64,000 nucleotides of DNA from Paralvinella palmiformis (lineage: Eukaryota > Annelida > Polychaeta > Terebellida > Alvinellidae). The notes beneath the pieces were generated by a model, which was given only the letters and a program-made list of their open reading frames with translations, was not told where the DNA came from and ran no database searches. Positions 27,201-34,844 of the stretch are shown here, in pieces. Both the position numbers and the translations under genes were made by a program. The DNA is taken from assembly GCA_025642065.1 (NCBI GenBank), contig JAODUP010000104.1, positions 310,001 to 374,000 of the forward strand, read 5' to 3'. The stretch's first letter is position 1. Every line of letters begins with the position of its first letter.

Positions 27201-29647
27201 GAGGACAATGACTCCTTCTTCTTCTGGTTTTCTTCCTCATCTTCACGGAATGTTCTGACGACTCCGACGTGACGCTGGAGGCGTCATCTACGTCATCGCT
27301 CTGCGGCGTCTCGTCGTCGGCGGTATCACATTTCACTCGTCTGGATCTCGACTTCTTCTTTCTCCTCGACTTCGCCGTCGACGATGGAGAGTCTCCGGCC
27401 TTGGCTGACGTCGACTTGGTGGACCTGTCGCCGACGGCGTCGCTCTCGCTCCTCTCCGACTGGCCGACGCCATCTTGGCTGATCGGAGCGGCGCCCGATT
27501 GGTTGGCGAGAGTGACACCCCCGCCGCCTCCGAGTTCGGCTCTGTCCGGATCCGACGGTTCGTCTACCTTACCTCGGAGGAATGGAAACTTATCCAACAC
27601 CGATTGCAAGCTGACCAGCTTCAGGTCGCGGCGAATTCCTCGAAACGCCTTGCTCCTGTTGCTCTCCAGCGGTGGCACATATCCGGCAGCCATATTGGTC
27701 ATTCTTTCCCGACACTATTTCGCCATTGGTGTTATCACCGAATACTCCCTATTATCGTTCGCCGTTGGCTAGAAGTTACGCGATTTCGGCCCGAGTCACG
27801 TGCGACCCCGCGCTATCCGTTGCGCGCTTCGATCCGGAGCGAGGCTGGATCCGAGCGCCGGCCAAACGCCGAGCTCCTAAAATAATAACAACGACAACAG
27901 CAGCAGCAGCAACAACATCACGGCGGTGATACTGTTTAACACTTATTTATTGTTTTGCTCGTGATGACGAGCCCGTCTGCCGTGCCAGCGGTCGAGTAAA
28001 ATGTCTCTGGTTTTGTCTTCATCGGAGAGCGTGCGTTCGTATCGTAGATTCCGTGCGAGCATCGCTCGTCTCCAACGGTACACCGGTCCTCGAATCGGTT
28101 CTAATGGAGTCTTGGCAAAGGTGTGTATTGTTCAACGGAGTGATCTAATAGAGAAATTACCAAAGAGCAGTTTATTTTAATCCAATAAAATGAATTCCCC
28201 CGCGGTTCAGGCTATCCTTGGAAGATAAGTGCGCAGTATTGCAGTTCACTGGAGTTCTTGTTGAAGTCGGTGGAATCGTTTCAGTGTTTGGGCTTGATTT
28301 TTTTCAAAGATATTCTCAGTCGTAAACAAACAATTAGTTGTTCGCTGTTAATCGGTTTTCACCTTTCGGCCATTTTGTCGTGGACAGTGAGACAAAGTTC
28401 TATCCCTAACTTTCACTGCTTGGAAGGGAAGCTCCCTGCGTAAAGGTGAGGCCCTCGTTCGCTGGTCGGGCGGAGGGAGGCCTGCCGGCTAATGGCACAG
28501 CCGGATTGCGGCAGCGGCCGTCTACTCGCCACATTCCGCGGATTGCATTCCATATTTGGAACAATGACGTCACCACCAGCCGGAACTCGATCGCGCTGAT
28601 TGGACGATTGCAGATGTCAACAAACACACGTGTTCGCCATAAAGGAACCCGCCCACAATGGAGCCGCGGCTAGCAGGAAGGAGTGCACATTATCATCTAT
28701 CGAGCCAGTCAACTTGTATCCTGACTCTACCAAAATACACCGGTGTCGTTGGCCGTCCATGTTTCTATCCTAGCATTAAAATTCGAGGTTATCTCTCCTG
28801 GTTCAGCTCAGAAAGCAAACTACGATGACTTGTTTTGCTTCACAAACTGACAGGTAAAAACCTAGATCCTCGACCCAAGGCTAGGCACTTGTTAAAGCTC
28901 ACCCATAATATACTTACAATAAAACCAAAGGTGCATGCACCTGTTCAAGTGGGTGAGGGTATACCCAGGTATATATATATATAATAAACTACTTGGATTA
29001 GGAATTGCTAATAAAACTTACGTTGTTGAGTTGTTTCTCAGTGTTTTCTAATTTCTGGGTAGCCTCCTCGAGTTGGGTCTGCGCTTGATCCAGATCACCC
29101 TCCAGTTGAGATATCCTCTTCTGGAGATTCTGGATCTCCTCCTCTTGCTGCAAGTGTAAGTAATATTGTCACTTTGAAGTCGAAGACATTGCTTATTCTT
29201 ACCATGGTTATTAACGTTATGATTTAGTGAAGACGATCTTCATCATTACCATCATTATCATAACTGACCTTTGATATGCTAAATAATGGTACAGACTATA
29301 GAAGTTCATCAGTATTAACAAATAATTTGTATGAAGCGTACTTTAGGAATAAGAACATTTGCTTGTACGAACTCCCGCAAAAGGATATGTTTGTACCAAA
29401 ATGAACCCATATTACGCGGACGGTCTATTGAAATCGCACAAAAACGGTACCCAGGCTCGGGACGTTTCTCTGCATAGCCATTCTAAACACCCAGACGTAA
29501 ATACGTTCACCAACTCACCTTCTCGTTGACTTCCTTCTGCTCGGCAAGTTTCTGCTCCAGCTGGTCGGCCTTATCCAATGCAGCCTCCTTTTCCAGCTTC
29601 ATCGACTGCATCTTCTTTTTGATAGCATCCATAGTATTGGCCGCCAT
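6081..29647 (-). CDS. TPM: Tropomyosin gene (whole coding span, 18 exons, many alternative)
   Basis: Tropomyosin is a two-chain parallel coiled coil that polymerises head to tail along actin filaments and controls access of myosin and other actin-binding proteins. All exons were located on the minus strand by translation and consensus splice sites. With the canonical MDAIKKKM start the spliced product is 284 residues, and from exon 1b it is 248; both are the family's standard lengths. Exon boundaries match vertebrate tropomyosin exons 1-9. Order in transcription: 1a, 2, head exon, 1b, 3, 4-1 to 4-4, 5-1, 5-2, 6-1, 6-2, 7, 8-1 to 8-3, 9-1, 9-2. Introns range from 297 nt (4-1/4-2) to about 3.8 kb (4-4/5-1) and otherwise hold low-complexity DNA and some SINEs. 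The best family match is lophotrochozoan. The identification is very secure; which combinations are used is unknown. Confidence 0.97.
6943..7025 (-). CDS. TPM: Tropomyosin exon 9-1 (alternative C-terminus ending QSM)
   Basis: The exon is 83 nt including TGA, with acceptor GTAACAG. After the split codon it encodes [18 protein letters not shown] then SCFQEIQSM. Length and phase equal exon 9-2. Many non-muscle vertebrate tropomyosins also end in Met rather than in the muscle-type end, so this may be the cytoskeletal C-terminus. I found no convincing poly(A) signal before exon 9-2. Confidence 0.88.
7527..7557. repeat. (CT)n microsatellite followed by TG-rich tract
   Basis: A pure CT run followed by an imperfect TGTG-rich stretch to about 7615, in the intron between exons 8-3 and 9-1. 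Confidence 0.95.
8595..8664 (-). CDS. TPM: Tropomyosin exon 8-3 (alternative)
   Basis: The exon is 70 nt with acceptor ATGGCAG and donor GTATGT. It encodes [20 protein letters not shown] then KRE. Length, phase and heptad spacing equal those of 8-1 and 8-2, but most residues differ, so this is an old and divergent duplicate, possibly a non-muscle version. Confidence 0.88.
9495..9564 (-). CDS. TPM: Tropomyosin exon 8-2 (alternative)
   Basis: The exon is 70 nt with acceptor AAACAG and donor GTAAAC. It encodes [19 protein letters not shown] then DRSE. It keeps the AENRAxEAERTV core but changes the second half, altering charge near the troponin-binding and C-terminal region. Confidence 0.95.
10204..10273 (-). 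CDS. TPM: Tropomyosin exon 8-1 (alternative)
   Basis: The exon is 70 nt, phase 0 in and phase 1 out, with acceptor TGTTTAG and donor GTATGA. It encodes [19 protein letters not shown] then [17 protein letters not shown] is the standard invertebrate muscle tropomyosin sequence for residues 235-257. Confidence 0.96.
10852..10914 (-). CDS. TPM: Tropomyosin exon 7 (constitutive)
   Basis: The exon is 63 nt, phase 0 at both ends, with acceptor TTTTAG and donor GTAAGT. It encodes [19 protein letters not shown] then KD (residues 214-234), close to the molluscan sequence here. Only one copy is seen, and it is the only internal exon after exon 3 without a duplicate. Confidence 0.96.
11032..11073. repeat. 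(AT)n microsatellite
   Basis: About 21 AT dinucleotides in the intron upstream of tropomyosin exon 7. Confidence 0.97.
12740..12768. repeat. Perfect 12-bp inverted repeat beside the exon 6-2 donor
   Basis: Arms acagctgtggct (12740-12751) and agccacagctgt (12757-12768) flank a 5-nt loop. In the pre-mRNA the hairpin begins about 9 nt after the donor of exon 6-2, so it could mask that splice site. Confidence 0.85.
12778..12853 (-). CDS. TPM: Tropomyosin exon 6-2 (alternative)
   Basis: The exon is 76 nt with acceptor TTTCAG and donor GTATAT. It encodes [20 protein letters not shown] then [21 protein letters not shown] is the known molluscan and arthropod muscle version. A perfect 12-bp inverted repeat lies just downstream of the donor. 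Confidence 0.96.
13177..13252 (-). CDS. TPM: Tropomyosin exon 6-1 (alternative)
   Basis: The exon is 76 nt. Its first base completes the Ala codon of exon 5, and the acceptor is TTTACAG and the donor GTAGGT. It encodes [20 protein letters not shown] then INEEK (residues 189-213). The ELEEEL/V...N..KSLE pattern is that of exon 6, the classic alternative site of vertebrate tropomyosins. Confidence 0.95.
13454..13490. repeat. (AC)n microsatellite
   Basis: An AC run with flanking CT and GA tracts in the intron between exons 5-2 and 6-1, about 200 bp upstream of exon 6-1. Confidence 0.95.
14556..14626 (-). CDS. TPM: Tropomyosin exon 5-2 (alternative)
   Basis: The exon is 71 nt with the same phases as exon 5-1, acceptor GAAACAG and donor GTGAGT. 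It encodes [19 protein letters not shown] then ENAEA. VARKLV and ERAEERAE resemble the vertebrate version more than exon 5-1 does. Use of both copies would shift the frame, so mutually exclusive choice is expected. Confidence 0.95.
15314..15384 (-). CDS. TPM: Tropomyosin exon 5-1 (alternative)
   Basis: The exon is 71 nt, phase 0 in and phase 2 out, with acceptor AATCAG and donor GTGAGT. It encodes [19 protein letters not shown] then ESAEA (residues 165-188). This is nearly the known molluscan muscle tropomyosin sequence at this position, which supports both the gene and the phylum-level guess. Confidence 0.96.
15385..19217. other. Long intron between exon 4-4 and exon 5-1
   Basis: This 3.8-kb intron has no coding exon that I can find. 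It includes an (AT)n tract (18231-18262), ATAC-type repeats near 16609 and a CAA run near 17346. A long intron after a four-exon cluster is a plausible place for splicing-control elements, but none is recognised. Confidence 0.6.
19218..19335 (-). CDS. TPM: Tropomyosin exon 4-4 (alternative)
   Basis: This is a 118-nt cassette with acceptor TCCATAG and donor GTGACT. It encodes [20 protein letters not shown], then [27 protein letters not shown] matches the molluscan exon 4 start, while the middle ([11 protein letters not shown]) differs from the usual KEAKxIAED. Confidence 0.94.
19497..19530. repeat. GATT/GATC tetranucleotide repeat
   Basis: A short degenerate run of gattgatt and gatcgatc in the intron upstream of exon 4-4. 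Confidence 0.85.
20153..20270 (-). CDS. TPM: Tropomyosin exon 4-3 (alternative)
   Basis: This is a 118-nt cassette with acceptor CTGACAG and donor GTGATT. It encodes [20 protein letters not shown], then [19 protein letters not shown]. KEAKxIAEDADxKYxE is the classical tropomyosin signature here, so this copy is nearest to the ancestral and muscle sequence. Confidence 0.95.
21262..21379 (-). CDS. TPM: Tropomyosin exon 4-2 (alternative)
   Basis: This is a 118-nt cassette encoding [16 protein letters not shown], then [16 protein letters not shown] and ERKYEE. The acceptor is CGTAG with a pyrimidine tract further upstream; the donor is GTATGT. The first 12 intronic bases after the donor are identical to those after exon 4-1. 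The exon carries the ALENR and KEAK motifs typical of this exon. Confidence 0.93.
21677..21794 (-). CDS. TPM: Tropomyosin exon 4-1 (alternative)
   Basis: This is a 118-nt cassette with acceptor CCCTCAG and donor GTATGT. The first base completes the Arg codon split with exon 3. It encodes [16 protein letters not shown], then [17 protein letters not shown] and NKYEE. It aligns throughout with exons 4-2 to 4-4 and with vertebrate exon 4 (residues 126-164). It is the most divergent of the four in its second half. Confidence 0.93.
22061..22262 (-). mobile_element. tRNA-derived SINE (family A) with internal 42-bp tandem duplication
   Basis: On the minus strand the sequence runs from a box A-like segment through 'ctgcaaacctccaggtt' to a body with 'gtgggatgt' and 'cacatgtcccagatat'. 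It aligns by eye with the copy at 54961-55115. The tRNA-like part is duplicated (22175-22216 and 22217-22258, one mismatch). It lies in the intron between exon 3 and exon 4-1. Confidence 0.7.
22881..23014 (-). CDS. TPM: Tropomyosin exon 3 (constitutive)
   Basis: The exon is 134 nt, phase 0 in and phase 2 out, flanked by TTTACAG and GTGAGT. It encodes residues 81-125, beginning [18 protein letters not shown] and ending ASKAADESE plus the first two bases of Arg. The same length and phase occur in vertebrates. It is the common acceptor for exon 2, exon 1b and, by inference, the head exon. Confidence 0.97.
23958..24125 (-). mobile_element. tRNA-derived SINE (family A)
   Basis: A minus-strand copy containing the box B-like 'gtttgaatccagctcat' and the body motif 'aacatcccagatatgacc'. 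It is in the intron between exon 1b and exon 3. Confidence 0.6.
25544..25675 (-). CDS. TPM: Tropomyosin exon 1b (short-isoform start)
   Basis: The exon holds 44 codons starting [19 protein letters not shown], with a good start context (GAAAATGG), and ends in phase 0 at GAA|GTAGGT. Vertebrate exon 1b also has 44 codons and begins MAG, followed by a basic stretch and an SLxE motif, so this is the homologous internal promoter exon. Spliced directly to exon 3 it yields a 248-residue cytoskeletal-type tropomyosin. A YY1-like AAAATGGCTGC at 25766-25776 lies about 90 bp upstream. Confidence 0.93.
26541..26600. repeat. CA-rich microsatellite
   Basis: CA and CAAA runs about 80 bp downstream (minus strand) of the head-exon donor. 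It inflates the apparent open reading frame of the head exon beyond its true splice end. Confidence 0.95.
26680..27702 (-). CDS. Candidate alternative first exon: 341-residue 'head' spliced to tropomyosin exon 3
   Basis: An open frame of 341 codons begins [11 protein letters not shown], with an in-frame stop just upstream (TAG five codons before the ATG). It runs to a phase-0 donor AGG|GTAATT. Residues 8-45 look helical and basic. Residues 46-260 are low-complexity and probably disordered, with a Gly run near 58-62 and Arg/Lys clusters at 111-122 and 154-176 that resemble nuclear or nucleic-acid-binding signals. Residues 265-310 are acidic to mixed. The last 20 residues ([11 protein letters not shown] to ALRR) form heptads (F, I, L, T, L) that continue without a break into exon 3 of tropomyosin, and LxNT...L matches the end of exon 2. 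The exon lies inside the tropomyosin gene between exons 2 and 1b. Splicing to exon 3 would give a 545-residue protein, analogous in plan to Drosophila Tm1-I/C. The open frame and donor are seen; the joining is inferred. It could instead be a nested gene. Confidence 0.72.
28001..28180 (+). CDS. Short CpG-rich open frame, possible divergent first exon (unconfirmed)
   Basis: A 59-codon frame begins [17 protein letters not shown]. Codon 40 is followed by a good donor, AAAG|GTGTGT (28120/28121), so it could be the first coding exon of a plus-strand transcript fired divergently from the promoter of the head exon. The minus strand is also open over 27944-28135, with an Arg-rich peptide ending in a stop overlapped by AATAAA, so base composition alone could explain both. 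I recognise no family. Confidence 0.2.
   Translation: MSLVLSSSESVRSYRRFRASIARLQRYTGPRIGSNGVLAKVCIVQRSDLIEKLPKSSLF
28530..28675. promoter_or_regulatory. Candidate promoter/enhancer: CArG box, CRE and CATTCC motifs
   Basis: A GC-rich segment carrying a perfect CArG box ccatatttgg (28550-28559), a perfect CRE tgacgtca (28565-28572) and CATTCC (TEAD-type) motifs just upstream. It lies about 850 bp upstream of the head-exon ATG and downstream of exon 2. SRF and TEAD sites are typical of muscle and actin-cytoskeleton genes. The motifs are seen; the function is inferred. Confidence 0.5.
29022..29147 (-). CDS. TPM: Tropomyosin exon 2
   Basis: The exon is 126 nt (42 codons), phase 0 at both ends, flanked by TTGCAG and GTAAGT. 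It encodes coiled-coil residues 39-80 of the 284-residue numbering, starting [12 protein letters not shown] and ending [11 protein letters not shown]. The length equals vertebrate exon 2. Only one copy is seen, whereas vertebrates often have 2a and 2b. It is expected only in transcripts that start at exon 1a. Confidence 0.95.
29519..29647 (-). CDS. TPM: Tropomyosin exon 1a (long-isoform start)
   Basis: The exon holds 43 codons and ends in phase 0 at AAG|GTGAGT. Residues 6-13 read MDAIKKKM, the near-invariant N-terminus of long tropomyosins, which forms the head-to-tail overlap with the C-terminus of the next molecule. An upstream in-frame ATG (29645-29647, context AAAAATGG) would add five residues, MAANT. 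Which ATG is used decides whether the overlap end is canonical. The exon feeds exon 2. It sits at the edge of a GC-rich region (29.5-30.35 kb) that is the likely promoter. Confidence 0.95.
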
Positions 29648-29649
29648 TT

Positions 29650-30350
29650 TTGCGGATTATTGCGTTGGCCCTGGGCACACGACAAAATGAAACAAAAGCG
29701 ACAAGATTTGAAGAGGACGAGAGCTCGGTTGGCGAACAAAAGTGGCCGAGGAGGTGTCGTCAGCGCCTTAGACCACAAGAAATGGTGTGTGAGAGGGAGA
29801 GAGATGGAGAGACCTCGGAACGCACCGCCGACAACCAAACAGACTGCTTCGACCACTCTGTGTCGCTACCCTGCTGTACCGCCGAAAGTCCTACGCGTTA
29901 GTACGACCGCCGATCCGGAATCGAGCTCTCTGGATTGGGAAGGACGTCTAGGCGCGCGGTACCCGGATATATCTTCCTGCTTGGCTCGTGGAACGGCGGA
30001 GGCAATGCTTCGGCAGTCGTTAACGCGGCCCCCGTGCCAGGAATTATAAGGTCTCGCTGGCTGTTCACGGGGCAGATTTGCTCGCTCTCGTCCCCTCCTC
30101 TCGGCTCTCGGAGGCCGGCCGAAGCCGATCCAGTACGCTCCCAGCGGCATCCGGATGCACCAGGAAGAGGGAGGATCGCCGATTCCTGGAATGCCACCGG
30201 TTGATGCCAGGTAGCCGGGAAGCCGGCGGGATAATGTTACTACCATGTATGGTACATGGTACTCTCGATGGTAGAGGGGAGGAAGGTGTTCTTCCGCGGT
30301 GGCTGGTACTAGAGAAGCCAGATCGCAACAACAGATCTCTCAGCTGCTAA
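29650..30350 (-). promoter_or_regulatory. Likely promoter region of tropomyosin exon 1a
   Basis: A GC- and CpG-rich block immediately upstream of exon 1a, in contrast to AT-rich flanks. On the minus strand it has an AT-rich TTATAATT box near 30041-30049, a CATTCC (TEAD-type) motif near 30188 and a near-CArG ccatgtatgg at 30243-30252. Several open frames over it look like composition artefacts. Confidence 0.5.
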
Positions 30351-30916
30351 TTTCATCCACGAGCTCTGCTCCATTCACGCACCAATTCCCGTTCGCCCAC
30401 ACATCTGTGCTCGGACGTTTCTAATCTTCCACTACATGCACGGATCACCTGAGGATCTGCTCGTGTCATAAGGCCACTCATAGACGAACTGTATATAAAT
30501 ATACAATATTTTGCTTGACTACGCTGATTCGGGGTCAATTTTGGCACTTGGTCGACCAAAGTGTAGGACGAGATGGGCGCGAATCCGAAAAGTGAAACTG
30601 GAGTTTGCGAAAGTTTTAGCTCTTTTCAACGAATAACGAATTCGTTTAACTAAATTTAATACCACTTTCCATAACTATGATGGCGAACTCGAACATATTA
30701 AACTAAGCGTGATATAGAGTTGATCCGTACAACCATTGCCCCGGTGAAATTAGTCTATGTCATCGATTGCGATTTTGATGAAGTGTTACCACAGTCTAAA
30801 AGACGACGAAAAACTGTAAATTAAAAATGTAATTAAGATAGGAAGTAATCGAAATGATTATCATCGACAGAACAAACAATGGGCTAGCAACAGGCCTAGC
30901 TTGTCCTACTAATGAA

Positions 30917-30964
<48 letters not shown>

Positions 30965-33424
30965 AATGACTATCTCTACTCATGACATCAGACTTGGCTA
31001 TTTTACAGTTCTTTAATTATTTTGTATTTCCTTTAATTTTATTCGTGGTTTTGCCAACAACCTGTTTATTTGTTCTGGCTTTTTGTCAGAGTTTATTGTA
31101 GCTTTCTTCTGTTCACTTAGTCGGCAGTATAAATTATATGTTTACCAGGTATCACGAATGAACAGAGGTTACATTATTCCAGGACCATACAACGGCAAAG
31201 CCGAAGAGAAATGTTTTGTTTTGTATTTGAACCTAATGTAAACACGTTTCAGATATGCCTTAGTGTTAGTCGCAAGCGCCTAAATCCGAATCAGTTCAAA
31301 ACGTTCTAAAATTGGTCTGTTGCCGTCGTGTCGCTGTAGATGAAAGGTGCCGTTCACCGGAACTGTCCTCCTGTGATCTCTTCCGCCTTTGATTTATCGG
31401 CTAGCTCGATGCATGAGCCTCTTACCACTTTGGAGAGGCCATTCCCGTGGTGCAATTGTTAGCGCGTGCACGGCGTACTGGCTAGATTGAGGATAACAAA
31501 CCCGCCTCTTACCTGCGTCTTCCGCCATCCACTGCCTGATCGTAGATCAGTTCGGAGACTAAATAATTCACTCACTGGCTCACTCATTCACTGACTGACT
31601 GACTGATTCATTCACTCACTCAAAGTTTTTCCAGCGATTCCTTTGACATTTTTCCGTGCGCCATCGTCTTAATATTTTACCATGATACCAATTATTAATT
31701 ATAAATATCCATTTCCACAAACTCTATTTTATCTGAACTAGCCAAGCGTGACACTGAGATTAACCTTTTATTTCAGTGTAACGGCCAACGTGTTCTCGAT
31801 AAAAGAAAAATAAAGTAGGATTTTTTTAAATTCTAAATTAAATATTATCTTAGTTGAAGAATAATAGTTTGCGAAATTGAGGACAAATTAGATCTATCCA
31901 ACAGTCAAATGGTACTTTATGGCGAAAAACTATACGAACACAATATCACATGTATAAGCCATCACCGTGTCATTATCTGTTCCAAGTGTGTGTGCGCGCG
32001 CGCGTGTGTGTGCACGATAAAAGCTGATTTTAGTTTTTACAGTATTCCCAAATTTTTGCCGATTTCTAGCTATCATAAATTAGATTTCACATAAATGGGG
32101 CATATTTGCAAGGTTTGCAGCATGAAATTGCAACACAGAATCTGCTATGGACCAGAAATCGTGACCAAATATTATATGAATGGTCATGGGACCCGGAATC
32201 AGAACCTTCTGAACCAGCGCTAAAAATCTTTTAGTGAATGTCTCATGAAACGATTCCATTTACGGGTACAATTAAAAGATAGAAATTTCAATATAGATGT
32301 TCAATAATAATATTAATAATAATAATTATTATTATTATTGCTGTTTTTGTTGTTGCTGCTGTTGTTGTAAAGTTTCAGTGTTGGGGCAATTATAAATTCA
32401 GTTCAGCTTCGTTTATGCTCTTTGTCTCCAGAATATAATCGCATCTAGAATGATTCCTTCACCTGGAGATTATTAGTTCAGAATTGGAGGGCACTATTAA
32501 CAGATGTCAATAAATGACCCTTTCCTGGTGATGTGCTTTTAGATTACAGTTACCAACTCACTGATTCACTGACTAACAGATTGACTCACTCACTCACTCA
32601 CTCACTCACTCCAAATATTTTTTTATACAAATATGTTATATGAATGCTGTCTTCGTAAAGTCAACTTTGCATTCTTCTTAATTTGTTGTGATTTTACACC
32701 AGTTATTTATAACCGTAGCAAATTTCGAGTAAGATAATTAAACATAATGTCAGAATTCCGTGGTATTTCTTGTGGCCTCGCTTAGTTTGACGCAATACAA
32801 GTAATGTTGGCAGCTTTCTAGGTCTTTTTAGCGCGTACTGATGGATGTTTCTAGGTTGTAGCATTCCAGCCACGTCGAACACATTCTATGGCATCTACCA
32901 TGTATCTGCGTGGAAACACGTCGCCCACTGACACACGCACAAACCACACACACACACATAAAGGGGGGAGCGTGTGTCTGTGTGTATGTGCTAAGACTTG
33001 ATTCTCTGTGTCAGTGCCTTTTAACAAACTGATCAAATACGAACCTCGAAGGCAATGCAGATATGTCTGCTAGCCTCTTACTTGAACGTAAATAAGTTTA
33101 TTAGTAACTGCAGAAGTCTGGCCAAGTGTTAATTATAAGTAGTACTACCGTATAGCAGATCATACCATGACATGTTCCATATGCTGTTTACGTGTCTGGC
33201 GCGTGAACAATATTTGGTACCGCAACCTGAGAAAGTACAAATGGCAAATTGTTTGTGGCTGAAATTGCTTGTGACTGTATGCGTGTGTGTATATGTGTGT
33301 GTGTGCGCGCGCGCGTGTGCGTTACTGGCATAAGGTATCAAAAACCCTGGATCGTAAATCTCTGGACAATTCATCGGGATACTGAATGTGAAATACTGAG
33401 ATTTCATGCTGAGATTTGTAATGT

Positions 33425-33511
33425 ATTATCAGTTTTATATAGATAGACAGATAGATAGATAAATAGATAAATAGATAGATAGACATACACACATAATTAC
33501 AAAAATACACG

Positions 33512-33565
<54 letters not shown>

Positions 33566-33590
33566 AAGATTGATTGATTGATTGATTGAT
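33425..33590. repeat. Compound tetranucleotide microsatellite (GATA, ACAG, GATT)
   Basis: Three adjacent arrays: GATA/GATT-type (about 33433-33482), ACAG x13 or so (33511-33563) and GATT (33567-33590). Confidence 0.95.
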
Positions 33591-34189
33591 GTGGCAGGCG
33601 ATCTAATAAATATCATAGGATGGCCCAGGATTCTCAACATCCGGGAACATTGTTCTTGACAGAATGAAAATCAAAACAGCGGCCAGTGATTCACTGATGT
33701 AAATAGAGAACCCTTCTTCTTTTTTTGGGGGGGGGATCCAATCACGGCCTTGCCGTATGTTTCAGTCATTAATAACCAAACGCCGTATCCTAACAGGCAC
33801 CGGGTCTAATATCAAACTTAGATATCTTCGATGTGTTCAAATTCGGTGTTCGGTGTCACTTCCTTCAAGGAAGCAACGTTCCCATAATGCTATAATCGTT
33901 AACAGGCCTCAATCGGTGGTTGATTAACTGTAACCGAAATGTTCTTACACTTGTCCTACCTTCTCTCTGTCATCATCGTATTAGTTCGGTGATTCATTTC
34001 GTCGACCTTTATTACACGTCAATCCGGCGGTTTTCAGGTGTATTCGCTGTTACTACTGCTGTAATAAGAGGCAACATGAGAGGTTGCTGGATCAGACCAC
34101 GGTACGACGTCCCAGAATACGGTACAATGTCATGGAAAGCTGGCCAGCATGGGAAGAGAGGGATACAGCAGTGTGCGTGCGTGCATGTC

Positions 34190-34312
34190 ATACCTGGTAC
34201 GACTGCCTAAATGGAAACAGCACAGAGATACAGGTATGAATTGGATTTGAACCCACAGACTGCAGGTTTGAAGTGCAATGCTCTAGCCAGTGCGCTGTTG
34301 GAGCACCAAGAA
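34190..34312 (-). mobile_element. tRNA-derived SINE (family A), 5' part
   Basis: The minus strand shows the box B-like 'gggttcaaatccaattcat' and the 'agtctgcag' segment shared with the other family A copies. Confidence 0.55.
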
Positions 34313-34397
34313 AGGGCAAAGTAAGTGACTGTGAACGTTAGGATGTGTTCAGTACGAAGGATGGTCGAGATGGAACAACATGATTAATAACCATAGT

Positions 34398-34508
34398 TCT
34401 GAGTGAGTGAGTGAGTGAGTGAGTGAGTCATAGTCAGTCAGTCAGTCAGTCAGTCAGTCAGTCAGTCAGTCAGTCAGTCAGTCAGTCAGTCAGTCAGTCA
34501 GTCAGTGA
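34398..34508. repeat. (GAGT)n and (CAGT)n tetranucleotide array
   Basis: About six GAGT units followed by more than 17 CAGT/GTCA units. It adjoins a family A SINE tail on the right (to about 34580, minus strand), so the array may be the expanded 3' tail of that SINE. Confidence 0.95.
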
Positions 34509-34844
34509 GTGGTCTGCTTGACCTCAACGCTGGCCACACCTGGGACATTTAGCTGAAGGGAAACTCCCCAAAGACAGATCCCCCCCCCCCCACACACACA
34601 CACTAGTAATGTGAACAAATTCGAACCCCGAATCGATGGTTATGGCGATGTCCCAATCAGTCATGAAAGACGAGAATGTATCTTAGTAAAGTCAGCACAA
34701 ATTAATAAATAATATATGACTATACTTTTGCAGGTTAAGTGTTTTGCCACTGTGGGTTTTGATCCCTTGATTTTTTGCCTATAAGGTCTTTGGTCCCTTA
34801 AGTTTTCTGTCCCAATGGCCTTTGATGCCTTAAAGAGATAGTCC

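Noticed and set aside
26926..27929. Several long plus-strand open frames (up to 167 codons)
   Set aside because: They are antisense shadows of the GC-rich head exon. The minus strand has the single long frame with start, upstream stop and donor.
29599..30350. Multiple overlapping open frames around 29.6-30.35 kb
   Set aside because: All six frames are open because of GC-rich promoter sequence; there is no domain and no single-frame preference.
31430..31510. tRNA-like sequence 'gtggtgcaattgttagcgcg'
   Set aside because: Box B is too degraded to support either a tRNA or a SINE call.
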